Source: Undaria pinnatifida
Lineage: Eukaryota; Sar; Phaeophyceae; Laminariales; Alariaceae
NCBI GenBank assembly: GCA_012845835.1
Contig: JABAKD010000027.1
Span: 15,596,073-15,660,072, forward strand
Length of the DNA stretch: 64,000 nucleotides
Direction of reading: 5' to 3'
Every line of letters starts with the position of its first letter. Position 1 is the first letter of the stretch. The notes under the pieces were generated by a model that had not been told where the DNA came from, searched no databases, and saw nothing but the letters and a program-made list of their open reading frames with translations. Shown here in pieces: positions 40,540 through 51,899 of this stretch. The translations under genes and the position numbers were made by a program.

Positions 40540-41093
40540 AGAGTGCCGGTTGAGTAGTGCCGGTTGCCCGCTATAGCGCCTGTGAAATCGCTTGGCACAG
40601 ATGGGAACAACCAGTATTAATGGGCACAGTATGCGGAGCAGCGCCGGTTGCAGGAACGGCGTCGGTATTTCCGGCTGTTAATAGCACGTACGGGCACTAT
40701 GGAGGGACCGCTGTTGTACAGGAGTACAGCATTGTGCAGTTTTGCACAGTACTCTACAGGAGTACAGTGCTGTGCAGGAGTATGCTTTGGTGCCCGCAGC
40801 AAGCAAGCCTCACGGGTTAGTGCCAGCTCGCCCGCTTCTGTAGTCGCGAGATTTGTTGAAATCGGAAATCTGCGGTTGTCAAAATGCTCTTCTACAGTTT
40901 CCTTAGTAGCGAAAGGGGCGAAAAACGAATCATCGTGAAACAGTAGTGGTCCCTCTATAGTGCTTGTGAAATTGATGGGCACATAAAGGAAAAAACAGCA
41001 GTGGCAGTATGCGGAACAGTGCCGGTTGCCGATATTGTGCCGGTATTTCCCGCTATTGTGCGCATACCGGCACTATAGAGGGACCACTGATGT
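40540..41093. repeat. CACTATAGAGGG family, two further copies with an inverted end
   Basis: Copies at 40,540-40,715 and 40,950-41,093 match 3,225-3,372 reversed. The ends GCACTATGGAGGGACCGCTG (40,692) and, reversed, GCACTATAGAGGGACCACTA (40,942-40,963) face each other around about 230 bases. This inner part has an open minus-strand stretch with FFAPFATKETVEEHFDNRRF and ALTREACLLRAP, not recognised. Confidence 0.6.
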
Positions 41094-41099
41094 ACTGCA

Positions 41100-42840
41100 G
41101 AGTACTGGTGCTCGTAGTAGGGAGAACGCGAGAAGCGTGCCCCCTGTACTCTTGGACCACCTCTCGCGCGGCGTGTTACTTGTCCGGAAGTAGAGCATGG
41201 GCGTCTCATCCCCTACTGCTTTGGGTCCTGCTGAATACCCCTGAGCCCGGGGCCAGCATGCCGCTGAAGAAATGCGCTCCATTATGTCGTGTGTACAGTA
41301 TATTATACAGCGGTGCTGCTCGTACAGCAGTGTGCAAGGGTGGCGGTTGGGTGTCGAGTTGCTTGGGGGAGAGGTTAAATATGTTGAACCCCCCGCTTAT
41401 GGGGACGGATTATTTGGAATTTGTGTGGGATGTTGTTGTCAGTGCTAAAAGGTCGGTGAGATTGAGACGCCTTGCGTCTGCACGTGCTGCTGTCTGGGTT
41501 GGTGCTGCGCCGGCCAGTCAACGTAGAAGCTTGTTTGCTGCGATTCCGCTCGTGTAATATATAGTCTATACTATTAATATGGTGGTCGTGGTCCCGTGGT
41601 GATGCAGTACTCTTTTAGTGCGGTGCCCCAGTTTAATGCGGTAAAAATCGCTTGTCACGACCTCGCTCGTCCTATTCAGAATATACTACTGTGCTGGACC
41701 ATCTCGGGATAGTGCGGGATCCCACCTTAGTGCGGTTATCGTCGTCTGGCAAGCCTAGGCACCGCCCTAAAGACGGACTAGAAACGGTACCGCTGCTGTA
41801 CGACCGACTGGTTACGTACTCCCACCGCGTACGTGTTTTTACCTGCGTAGGTGCTTGTTGTACGTACGTAATATTATTAGCGGTTTTCTTTATTTTCGTG
41901 TTCGAACCGCGTGCGTACCATTCAGTGGTAGTACATGTGATGCAAAAATATTGTTTTACGAGTTGGGCCTATTAATAGTTTATTTGGGCAATATATTTAG
42001 ACTATCTACGAGTATGTCGATGTTAACTCATTTATGACATAATAACATGGCTGACTGCACTACTGTAAGTTGCCTCGGGTCCATGGCGGCACCACTTTTT
42101 TGTACACGATCGATTTTTTGCTTTTTGATCACATATTATCACACATACATATATACATGTAGTACGTCCTGATTCCCAGTGGCGCTCACCCTATACACCT
42201 ACGCCGACCGCGGTTATTGACGTTCACAGGACCGCTGAATTTATCCCACTTTACTTCCAAGTTACCCGTCTCCAAACACAGTTGTGCTGTTTTCCGTGAG
42301 GGTCGCCGAGGCCGTCATAGACGCTGAACTACTACTTCGAAGTACTACTGTTTACGGGGGACCCTAGTAAATAGGACCTACGGTGGACACAAAAAACTAT
42401 ATATTAATCTATTTTCACCAACAATATTTGGTCCTATTTACTATCTTCCTCCGTAATACTGTAACAAAACTGCTGTCTTTTTGTTTTTGGTCGGTAGAAT
42501 TGTTCTCACTGCGCAGCTTCCATCTACGATCTACTATTGTAACAGTTTTTTACGTATCTATAGCATGCTTATGGCGTTTCGTCTGCGATCTGCATGGTGC
42601 ATGTGCAACAAGTGCACGTTTTGTCTAGTAAATAGAACAGCACGGCGCAACTGCACGGCCATGGATGAGTGGCCTCGCGCAAAACGAATCTGAACCCACA
42701 GACAGCAGTGATGCCATTGGATATTCCCGGGGCATGTTCGCTGAAACATGAACGAACATACATGGCGGCCGCCCCTGGAAGCCAGAGAGGTGGGTATAGA
42801 TAAATCAAAATTACATTGGGTACTAGGTATACTGTAAAAA
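41100..42840. other. No gene recognised
   Basis: AT-rich from 41,840 onward. A set of TTAGTGCGGT/GATAGTGCGG motifs at 41,610-41,745 could be decayed DNA-transposon ends. The open frame 41,009-41,557 has no known domain. Confidence 0.35.
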
Positions 42841-44105
42841 TAAAAATACACTCCAGCTGTGAGATCGAAGATTTTGTCGAAACCATCTTTGCAAGCTGTG
42901 TGGTACTCCAATCGCGCGTGGTCCTGGGTGTGTGTCCTCATTTAAAGATATACTTCGAATTATATTATAAAACTAAAAATACACTCCAGCTGTGAGATCG
43001 AAGATTTATCGAATCTCATCTTTGCAAGCTGTGTGTGATACTCCAATCGCGCGTATTACGGGTTGTGTGCCCTCGTTAAGGAAATAGGTCGGAGACTCCT
43101 CTTGGAACTACTGGGTACTAGAGGTATATGCAACAATCAATTAGTTTTAGGTGCATATTCAGGAGATGACACTGATGGATACAGTAGTGGCAAAAGGGTT
43201 CGTTAATACTAGTACTAGTATACTGCTGCGCTGTGCTGTCGGCGCACGACGCGCGTATCATAATAATCGTAGTGTTGAGTAGTCTCGCACTCATGTATGT
43301 GTGGTGTGCGAACCAAATATATAAAGTCTCTAGAGTCTATGATGGGCGCGATTTGGTAAGGTTGTGGCGGGAAAGGTTCATTGGTCTGATAATATGCGTA
43401 ACGCTTAACCATATTATATACCAGGTATATATATATTATGAAAATAGAAATACACTCCAGCTGTGAGATCGAAGATTTTGTCGAAACCCATCTTTGCAAG
43501 CTGTGTGTGATACTCCGATCGCGCGTATTACTGGGTGTGTGTCCTCATTAAGGATATACTTCGAAGTATATTATAAAAATAAAAATACACTCCAGCTGTG
43601 AGATCGAAGATTTTGTCGAAACTCATTTATCTTTGCAAGCTGTGCGTGATACTCCGGTCGCGTGTACTACGGGTTGTGTGTCCTCATTAAGGATACAGGT
43701 CGGCGACTCCCCTTGGAACTACAGTGTAGCCGTCAGGGTCAACAGGGTGATGTTAGTCAGTCTGTGCGCGGAAAATGTAAAACCCACTTTTGAGGGGGAC
43801 AAAATTTGACAGTTGTGGAAGGAAACGCATCAGTTTATCAAGTGTATCCTGTAAGTCGTATAACCGGTGAGGGGAGGGCGAAGTTTTTAAGGGCGTGGGG
43901 GCCTGGCTTTCTTTGAACAAGAGGGAGCGGGGTGTGGGGGGGGGGGACGGGTGGGGCAACTCAATCTGTGCGTGGAAACTATAAATCCTTTAAGGGGATC
44001 AATCGGACGGTTTTGGAAGGAATGCACCAGTTTATCACGTATATCCTGTAAGTCGCACAAACAGTGAGGAGAGGGCGGAGTGTTCGAGGGGGTGGGCGGG
44101 TGGGG
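42841..44105 (+). repeat. Repeat array of ~120-bp units plus a downstream module, copy 1
   Basis: Units carrying ACACTCCAGCTGTGAGATCG, TTTGCAAGCTGTGTG and GATACTCCRATCGCGCGT start near 42,841, 42,973, 43,440 and 43,576; neighbouring units are joined by the palindrome-like ATATACTTCGAAGTATATT. A second module (CAGTCTGTGCGCGGAAA, GGGGGACAAAATTTGACAG, TATCCTGTAAGTCGTATAAC) follows at 43,755-43,960 and again, diverged, at 43,960-44,105. The whole arrangement recurs at 55,052-55,570. No gene. Confidence 0.8.
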
Positions 44106-44427
44106 GGGGGGGTTGGGGCAGAAGGGTTTTTTACAGCTTTAGGTCGCATTGATGTAGGGGTTTTGCTAGACGCGTGGTGCTAGTCTAGGCGATGGTGCGG
44201 GTGGTGGGGAAGGAGGGGCGTTCGGGGGGGAGGGGGGCGAGGGGAAATAATTGGAGCAGCGGCATGGATGGCTCTAGAAAGATAATATATGACGGCACGG
44301 CACAGGCATAGAACTTCTGAAGAGGAACAGCCTAAAAGAGGTTGTTATGTCTGCACTCTGATGCGGGGGGCGGTGGTGGAGTTTGCGTCTATACTCTGCC
44401 TCTCTCTACGTTGTTCTTGCTCTACTT

Positions 44428-44514
44428 CTACTACTACTACTACTACTACTACTAGTCTACTACTACTACTACTACTACTAGTCTACTACTACTAGTCTAC
44501 TACTACTACTACTA
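44428..44514 (+). repeat. (CTA)n microsatellite
   Basis: CTACTACTA runs interrupted by ACTAGTCTAC, ending at the first base of the LTR at 44,515. Confidence 0.95.
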
Positions 44515-44846
44515 TGTTAAGATACGGCCTCGAAAGGCCTGTAATTATCCGAATTTGAGATCATTTGGATGGGTTTCATATGATAAGGTTGGCGTTTTAT
44601 ATTCGGGAAAGTTAGGAAATAAATTGGAGGCACGTGCCTCCGATCTCGGAAGCCATCCGGGGCTCTGGTGGAATCGAATAAAGCAACGTCTCTACGAAGA
44701 AAAAGAAAGTGAGTGTTCTCCGAGGACCTGCTCAATTGGCAGACCTGCAGGGAGCAATCTGTGTCCCCACCCCATAGCCTTTCAAATGGCGTCGTCGGCA
44801 GGACCATGGGTTTTTGGGTCGTGGGTTCAAATCCCACATCCACCAT
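44515..44846 (+). mobile_element. TRIM-family LTR with primer-binding site
   Basis: The LTR spans 44,515-44,784 (TGTTAAGATACGGCCTCG ... ATAGCCTTTCA). Two bases later TGGCGTCGTCGGCAGG (from 44,787) is the primer-binding site. The next part, GTGGGTTCAAATCCCAC then ATCCACCA, looks like the T-arm and 3' end of a tRNA in the plus orientation; no 5' half (GGTGGAT) was found, so it is not a complete tRNA gene. Confidence 0.75.
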
Positions 44847-44949
44847 AAAAAACTTTTTCAGATTTTCCCCATGTCGAACTTGATTAATACTCTCCCCGGT
44901 ATCCCCAGGAAATGAAACGGCTTGGATACATTGACAGGTCCGCCCGTAT

Positions 44950-45027
44950 ATCCGACCGACCTGCTATCCCGTCGTTTCAGGGGGGGAGAGACCGACCTGC
45001 TATCCCGTCGTTTCAGGGGGGGAGAGT
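44950..45027 (+). repeat. 37-bp tandem duplication ending in a G-rich tract
   Basis: GACCGACCTGCTATCCCGTC followed by GTTTCAGGGGGGGAGAG occurs twice in direct tandem and is followed by TGTTATAAGGC. A purine tract before TG is how an LTR start looks, but no partner LTR was found. Confidence 0.5.
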
Positions 45028-45274
45028 GTTATAAGGCTTATTTTGGATAAGATATTGGTTAACCTTTTGCAAGTGGTCAAACGGACAAATACCGCACTAA
45101 TACCTTAAAAAAAGCAGGGGGATCGGCAGGACAAAAAGAGAAGAAAAATGGAAAGAACCGCCCCAAAACCCGACGAAGACTCTCAGGACACTACGAACAA
45201 CCCTAAGACAAAGACTTAAAACTTATAACCCCAAAAATTGAAGAACTATCGAGGAGCGGGCGGCGGCTTGAAAG

Positions 45275-46261
45275 TCAACTGGCCACGGCCGCGCCTCGAG
45301 ATTCGTCTACGATGCGTTGGATTCCCCGAGGAAACGCACTGGCGATGTGAACTTGCAAGCACCAAGAACCTCGTACGGCTCCCGTTGAAGTCGTGTAGCG
45401 CGCCGGGGGAAGAGGAAGTTTAATCGGTCCCGGGTCGTCCAGACAGCGGACCAGGTATACCTTGTCCTCGGTAGTGCTCGCGCTGATTTTTCCAAGCAAC
45501 CATAACCCATCGTCTCCCTTGTACCAAAAGTGGGCTCTCTTAGGAAGTACTGTGTCGTGGTAGCGACGAAGCCAATCGGCGCGGGGAACACAGGCGTAGC
45601 CCGGCGCTAGGAAACGTTCCCCGTTGTTGCGGGAGAGCTCGCGCTGTGCCACCCCGATCCGCATTCGGCGGTACAGGCGGTTGGTATGGCCGTCCTGGCC
45701 CGGGGTTCCGGCCCAATACCGCAAGATGCGGGAGCGGGAGAGGTGGAGGTCCATTTCCCGCTCCCAGAAAGGTTCGGAGAGTCCCGCTCAATGCGTCCTG
45801 TATAGCACCGCGATGACGCCCCCTCGCCCCCGTACCGACTGATGACCAGTGATCTGCTCCACCTCCAGCCGTTGGAGGGGAGTCGAAATGTCGTCTTGAG
45901 TGACGTGGTACGGCGGGGACTTCTTGGAAAAATTGTTGAGCACGTACTGCGTCAGCCCCGCCGGTAGGTATTTGGGCATGTCCCCGCTGTCGTGGGGGTT
46001 GGCGCAGGGTTTGCAGCGCTCGATGGCCACACGCCGACAAGCGTCCGAACCGGGCAGGTCGGAAGGGAGATCCAAATAGAGGAGGTTGCTCCCGAGCGGC
46101 AAACCGTCCGGGGTCTCGGCGGCGGAGCAGGGACCGACGGCCAGGTACAGGCCCGTCCAATTAAGCGCGAGTTTGGCCTTGAGTACCTTGGCGTCGGTGT
46201 TCGCCTTCACACCCTGGCGAATGGTAGAGGCAGAATTGTACACCCATGCCCAACCACCCAC
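45275..46261 (-). pseudogene. Gypsy integrase C-terminus and chromodomain
   Basis: Two overlapping frames. The first contains NTDAKVLKAKLALNWTGLYL, then KKSPPYHVTQDDISTPLQRL and VEQITGHQSVRGRGGVIAVL, the start of a chromodomain. The second continues with EREMDLHLSRSRILRYWAGT, then RAHFWYKGDDGLWLLGKISA and GSWCLQVHIASAFPRGIQR. A frame shift near 45,780 separates them. Chromodomains direct integration into particular chromatin (family knowledge). Confidence 0.85.
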
Positions 46262-46421
46262 AGCGAAGTTAGGTGCTGGACGCAGCGCGTCGGCAAGGGC
46301 GGAGTTCTGCGGTTAACACGGGAAACGGTGAGGGTGTGACCCACAGCGAAGTTAGGTGCTGAACGCAGCGCGTTGGCAAGGGCGGAGTTTCTGCGGTTAA
46401 CCAGGAAACGGTGAGGGCGTG
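46259..46421 (-). repeat. 82-bp tandem duplication in the integrase frame
   Basis: CACAGCGAAGTTAGGTGCTG through AACGGTGAGGGTGTGAC (46,259-46,340) is repeated at 46,341-46,421 with a few changes and one indel. It breaks the link between integrase core and C-terminal domain. Confidence 0.9.
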
Positions 46422-47290
46422 GTGTGCGTGGACAATGCCGTTCGCGCGCTTTTGCCGGTCGGTGGCCGAGTCGCAATAGGCCAGGTGGTCACGGGCCAGA
46501 CTCTGGTGTCCCACGACACCAGTGCGATCGCAAACCGTCAGGGGGAGCCGTGGGAGTCTGCCCATGTGGACCTCGTTGGGCGCCAGACCCATCGCCGCGC
46601 TGACGATATTGTTGTGAGCGAATTCTACGTGAGGCAGATGCAAGTCCCAATCGTCTTGTCGCTCGTTGACGACCATAGCCAGCATTTAGGCCATAGTGTG
46701 GTTTACCCGCTCAATGCCCCCGTTACAGCCGGGATGATAGGAGCTTGTAGCAAGCTTGTGCACACCCAACAGCTGATATACAGCTTGTGAAAGCTTGGAG
46801 CAGAACTGCAGTCGGTTGCCCGAGAGTATGGTGCGCGGGCACCCCTACAACGGGATGTATTGGTTCACCAGGATATTGGCTGTACCCTCCGCGGTGAACT
46901 CAGCGGCAGTGACGGGGAACATGTCGGCCCGACGACTGAAGCGATCGTTGAAGAGCAGGATGTAGGTGTTGCCTCGTGGTGTGACCGGAAGGGGGCCGAA
47001 GTAGTCAACACTGACGGCGACACCTGGACCTTCTAGCAGAGGCATTGTGATGATGGGCCAGCGGACAGTCAACCGTGGGGTTTTCCGCACTTGGCACTTC
47101 AAGCAGTGGCGAAGCCACCACCGGGTGCACACATTCATGCCAATCCACCAATGAAAACGCTCCAGCATGCGCAACGTGTGCGTGGTGCCAAGGTGGCAAG
47201 AGGCCGTCGAGTAACAAGCTTGCATGATCCAAGGGCGCATGAGCAGGGGAACGTAGATGCAAACTGGCTCGTCGTTTAGCAGGCAAGCAA
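46420..47290 (-). pseudogene. Gypsy integrase zinc-binding and catalytic core
   Basis: Zinc-binding part: CHLGTTHTLRMLERFHWWIG and HCLKCQ. The catalytic acidic residues are visible in VSVDYFGPLPVT, LLFNDRFSRRADMF and GGIERVNHTMA. Two stops interrupt it: one after VNQYIPL (TAG) and one after NHTMA (TAA). Further on: DLHLPHVEFAHNNIVSAAMG and DRQKRANGIVHAH, typical of gypsy integrases. Confidence 0.88.
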
Positions 47291-48259
47291 CTAGCCCCAC
47301 AGAGTTGGGTTTGTCAGACCTTGTTGGCGGCAGCGTCGGGTTACGGACGAGTAGGACGATGTCGTCGTCGGTTGTATGTAGTCGACCCTTACCCGCTAGC
47401 TCCTTGATGTCTGAGAGGGATGGAATATTGTGTGAGGGGTAGCACGCCAAAAAGTCGAGCGGCAGGACCGATGGCCGGCCACCGGTCCTGCCGATAGAGA
47501 CGTAACGCATCATGGCGTGGCACGTCGACTCAGCGTGCTGCTCTCGCTTCCAATCGGCATGTGAATAATGCGCGACGGAATCAGCGAACCGCAATTCAGC
47601 AGCGACGCCGAGGGCGTCCGACCTTGGATGTGCAGTCGGAGTGTCACCAGGAGAAGGCGTGAGCCGTAAAAGAGGAGTTCCCATATAGGCTCTGCGTGGT
47701 CGCGGTCGGACGGTAGTGGCACCATGTGGACCGGCGAGTCGGCAAGAGCAGGGGTCGCGGCGGCGGGCGGAGCCGGCCGCGGCCGTGGGACTCGCGGCGG
47801 GGTTGTACCTTGTCTGGAAGATGGCCGAGGAGCCCCGCCGGGCCCGAATCCATGATCTACAGCGGGGGTGCATTACCCGTTGTTGTCGCTGGTCGTCGGC
47901 GCGTCGTCGACGACGGAGGGGCTGGAGTGCCAAGCAAGGCGGAGACGGACACAGTCGAACCGGTGGTCGCGGCAGGGGCCAACTCCTGTGTAGAACTCCG
48001 GGATAGATAAGTCGGTTGCGCGATGGGCATCGCTGCAGCCAGGGCTTCTGCGAAGCCCGTGCCGCCCTCGATGGGTATGGCAAAAACCGAAGCGACAACG
48101 GTGTCAGCGGCAAGCGAAATCAACACGCGGCCGATACCACCTTCGGTAGTGGCGATGGAGGCAGAAACACGAGCGACGAATCTCCCCGGGGAAGCAGAAA
48201 GGCCGTCAATCCTTATACGTGGCTCGTGTGTGCGAAAATCGTGAAATGCGGTAGAGGTG

Positions 48260-48420
48260 ACAGGGAGCCCACCCAAGGTAGCATGTTCAGTGCGGGGCGC
48301 GAGCCCACCCAAGACAGTGCTTTCGGCGAGGGGTTCGAGTCCAACCAAAGCAGTGCTTCCGGTGTGGGGCACGAGCGCACCCAAGACAGTGCTTTCGGCG
48401 AGGGGCGCGGGTCCACTCAA
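48260..48420 (-). repeat. 36-bp (12-residue) tandem repeat in the gypsy polyprotein
   Basis: CACCCAAGACAGTGCTTTCG-type units start near 48,264, 48,300, 48,336, 48,372 and 48,408. On the minus strand they give LAPLAESTVLGG-type repeats between RNase H and integrase. Confidence 0.8.
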
Positions 48421-48589
48421 ACCGGCCCCTGGGATCGGCGAGGAGGGAGCGCGCAGCCCGCGGGTCCGTAGGAGGTAGCTATCGTCATTTCCAACGGGGT
48501 TGGGGCTTGTCAACCCCACGAGGTTGAAGTTTGTCAAGCCACTGTTGTCGTACTTCGTAGCAGGCTCTGGAAAACGGGCCGGAATAATC

Positions 48590-48850
48590 GGCGATGTCGT
48601 TGGCGCTGCCTTTGGGGTGGTCGAGTGTGAAATCGAACGCGGTGACGAACTCAAGCTACCGCTGGACTCGTGCATCGAGGGTCCCCATTTCGCCAATGCT
48701 CTCCTGTGTCTTGCGGCCGGAGGATATGCGGAACTTTGTTCCCCACAGTACCGTCGGAGGCGTTTGGGAGCCCAAACAATGCTGCCGGTCCCCAAATCTA
48801 GAGGAGTCCAGTGCCTCTCCGAGTCGAGCGTTGCTCAACTGATGTACGCG
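48590..48850 (-). pseudogene. Gypsy RNase H remnant
   Basis: LWGTKFRISSGRKTQESIGE, then DARVQR, a TAG stop where Trp is usual, and LEFVTAFDFTLDHPKGSAND. The pattern (F.I.TDH..L...R..RW...L..F...I.Y..G..N..AD) is the end of gypsy RNase H. Confidence 0.75.
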
Positions 48851-49655
48851 ATTTTCATAGTGAGCGAAACGTCGTCCAGCGTCACAGTACCCTCGTTGAA
48901 ACAGGGGCCGTGTTCTGACAGCGCAAGGTCAGGGCCGACGCCAGAAGCTATCTCCAAAACTCCATGGCTTTTAATTGGCCAACGCGTCCGAGAAATAGGT
49001 CGGAAACGCCGAAGGGGAAGCTTTGCGAGCGCTGGCCGCTGTTAACGGTCCGGCCGCGGCGCGGACGAGATTTCTTGGTTCTTGCATTCGAAGTGCAGGT
49101 GCGGAACCGACTAGGGGAGGCCGGGTGCGCCGGTCCGGTCTCATTGTCGCCAATAGCTTCGCAAACGGTAGAAAGTGCCTCACCGAGCAAGCTTTTCCTC
49201 TCCCCTGGCATGGGTTGTTGGCCCTGGGACCATCCGCCCGGAGACCAATGCCCCACACTGGGTTCAGATGGCTGGATTCAGCCAGAAGCTTGTTGTCAGA
49301 GCTCAAAAGATGATTTTTTTATGGCTGGATTCTGCGTGAATTTGGCGTAGGTGCCAGATAACACGGCGTTTTGCTTCTCCCTGTCCCCAACACCGGAGTC
49401 AAAGTTGCGCACGCCTCGACCGATGCGTTTGCGTGTGCTTGGACTAGCGATGACATGATGAGCCCCACTGCTCGATGGTCTGGGAAAAACCTGGTCTTTT
49501 CGGCCATCATGTACTGCTCCGCGCAAGAACATGGCACGTCGTTCACGGCAAATGACGAAGGAGACCACGGTGGAAAATAGGATGGGGGCTGCCAGAATAA
49601 CGCCACTTTGTCTGTGGAGTATTCGAGAGAAGGGTCAAAAACCGTGTTGGAATTT

Positions 49656-50245
49656 GGGCCTGCAATGTCCCCGTCCGGGAACACCAGGCCTCGGGAGCAC
49701 GACGCGAATCCGAACCCGTGGTTTCTCGCCTCGGGTCTTTCTTCGCTCGTTGGCGGAAAGGCGCGAGAATCCGCTTTAACTGCGCCCGAAAAATGGCAAA
49801 AAACGATGGTGCCAACCGGTCGGTAGCCTCGTTGGACATTCGTGGGTCTGCAATGTCCCCTTCTGGGAACACCAGCCCTCGGCTCTTTGGACTTGTAGTG
49901 TCCCGTTGCAAGAGCACCAGGCTTCGGGATCAAGATGCGAGTCCGAACCCGGGGATTCTCGCCTCGGGTCCTCCTCACTCGCTGGCGGAAACTCGTAAAA
50001 AGCCGCCCTCGCTGCACCCGAAAAAGAGTCCAACACCGACGGTGCCAACCCGTCGGTAGCCTCGTTGGACATTTGGGTCTGCAATGCCCCCCTATGGGAA
50101 CACCAGTCCTCGGCTCTTTGGGCCTGTAGTGTCCCCCTTAGGAACACCAGGCCTCTGGAACACGACGCGAGTCCGAACTCACGGTTTCTCGCCTCGTGTC
50201 CTCTTCGCTCTTTGGCATATAATCGCAAGAAAACTGCGTTAACTG
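49656..50245. repeat. 232-bp tandem repeat, about 2.5 units, inside the gypsy element
   Basis: GGGCCTGYARTGTCCCC followed by ACACCAGGCCTC, CGAACCC and TTTCTCGCCTCG starts at 49,656, 49,889 and 50,120. A sub-repeat (GGGTCTGCAATG ... CACCAGYCCTCGGCTCTTT) sits between units at 49,849 and 50,082. It occupies the position where reverse transcriptase would be expected. Confidence 0.8.
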
Positions 50246-50659
50246 CGCCCGAAGGGGCAGGGGTTCTGAGCTGTTTCTGCTTGACGAGAGGCGCGATTCT
50301 TCCGTAAATTTACGGGAATAATATCCAGCTGATCAGGCTGGAGGCCGTGGCGTCACCACTGGCCCGTCGCGCAGTGTCGGATCTTCTTCCTGTGCCACTG
50401 GGGCAGACGTAGCCTGAAACACGTGGGTTAGCGTGTTAAATGATGAAGCAGGTTCCGTAGACCCTGTGGGCGCCTTCTGGAGCGGGGCTCGGGCAGGTGG
50501 CAATAATGTTTTTACCCGAGGAGGCTCTTTTCCGTTATGCCTCTTGGAAAAGGGAGACGAGGTAGCTAATCTTGTCGACTCCTCCTTGATGGAAAAAAGG
50601 ACAGAGCACCCGCTGTTATCGCGAGCAAACACGGGATCGAACCTCGCAAAAGATCTCGG

Positions 50660-50778
50660 TGTTTGAGTGTTGGCCTTCCCACACCTCAAAATCGACCGCC
50701 ACCTCGTGGTCAGAAGAAGTGTTTGAGGGTCAACCGTCCTACACCTCAAACCGACCGCCACCGCCTGGTCAGGGAGAG
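50660..50778. repeat. ~60-bp tandem duplication
   Basis: GTGTTTGAG, ACACCTCAAA and CGACCGCCACC in the same order twice, starting near 50,660 and 50,720. Confidence 0.7.
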
Positions 50779-51899
50779 GGGGAGATGAACACGTTCGCGT
50801 AAAAAGGCGACGCGCCGTCACCGCAGCTGTATTGTTGCGCGTACGTGCATGGGGGGGAGCGCGCAAAGCGCAGGCTCCCGTGCCATGGTTGATGGGGGTG
50901 GCGCTTGGAGCGCGTACCCCCATTGCCGAGTTTATGACGCGGTTGAGGGAAACGGGACTGGAAGCGCGGTTCCCGTCGCCGAACTCAGACCATGACCGAG
51001 GGGAACGTCACTGAAAGCGCGCGTTCTCGCCGTCGAAAAAAATAAAAATACTAAAAATTACCTGGCTGGAGGAGACCACGCTCGAAGCGCTAGTTCCCGC
51101 CGCCGGCACCACGCCGTGAGAATCGTCCGCAGACGGCGTAGGAGCCCGTGGGCTCTTGACAAAGGCAATCTGTGCTGCGTTACTGGACAGGCTAGCAACA
51201 GAAAACGAGCATGTTCTGAAACCAAAATAGGTACCCCCCGACAGTGTTGTCGACGGTGCCGTACCGCTGTCGAGCTGCCGATTGCCGGTACGGAATGTGC
51301 CAAGCTGGCGCGCGTGAGTATTTCCGCCTGGGTTATGGGCGGCTCCAAAACGCATTCGAGGAGCAGGAGCGGAGGCAGAAGAGGCGGGCGAGCGCGGGAT
51401 ACTACCATGGTGATCCGACGTGTACGTGGTATGGTTGTGGCAATTTACCTGGCCCTGATCCTGACGGTACCCTCGCGATTAACCTGAAAGATGGCGACGA
51501 TTTTTCTTGTGGTTGTTCGGCGAGAAGATTTGTCGTCTCGGCGGTAGCAGATCATGCGTGTTTGTCAGCGTCGGTGTGCGTCATCGTCGCCAAGTTGGCC
51601 GAGTTCAGGGTTCAAGCAGCCACTGGCAGTAATGAAAGGATGCCTACAATGCTTGGAGGAAAGGTTGTCTTCGTTGCAGTTGAGGTAAAGCCCCCGGTTT
51701 TGTCGGAGGGCATCAGCGCGAGGTGAAAGGAGGCCGCCCCGAAGGGGAGGGTCGTCTGTCTTAAACGACGCGTTAACGGCAAAAACTTCTGCATAATGAT
51801 ACTCTTCTAGTGGCCAGCAGTTTGATGTGTGGTCAAGCCAAGGGTCAGATGAAACATCGATGGGCATGACAGGTGAATGATGGCTCAATCCCATCTGCC

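Noticed and set aside
44790-44846. Possible tRNA gene (GTGGGTTCAAATCCCAC followed by ATCCACCA)
   Set aside because: The T-arm and 3' end are convincing, but no matching 5' acceptor strand, D-arm or anticodon arm is present; treated as a fragment in a retroelement.
46420-48850. Idea that in-frame TAA/TAG in the gypsy polyprotein are recoded to Gln
   Set aside because: One stop replaces a position that is normally Trp, others are mixed, and host exons use TAA and TGA as normal ends; simple decay explains it.
48500-49045. Plus-strand open frame of 181 codons in the gypsy region
   Set aside because: Shadow of the minus-strand RNase H and neighbouring polyprotein.
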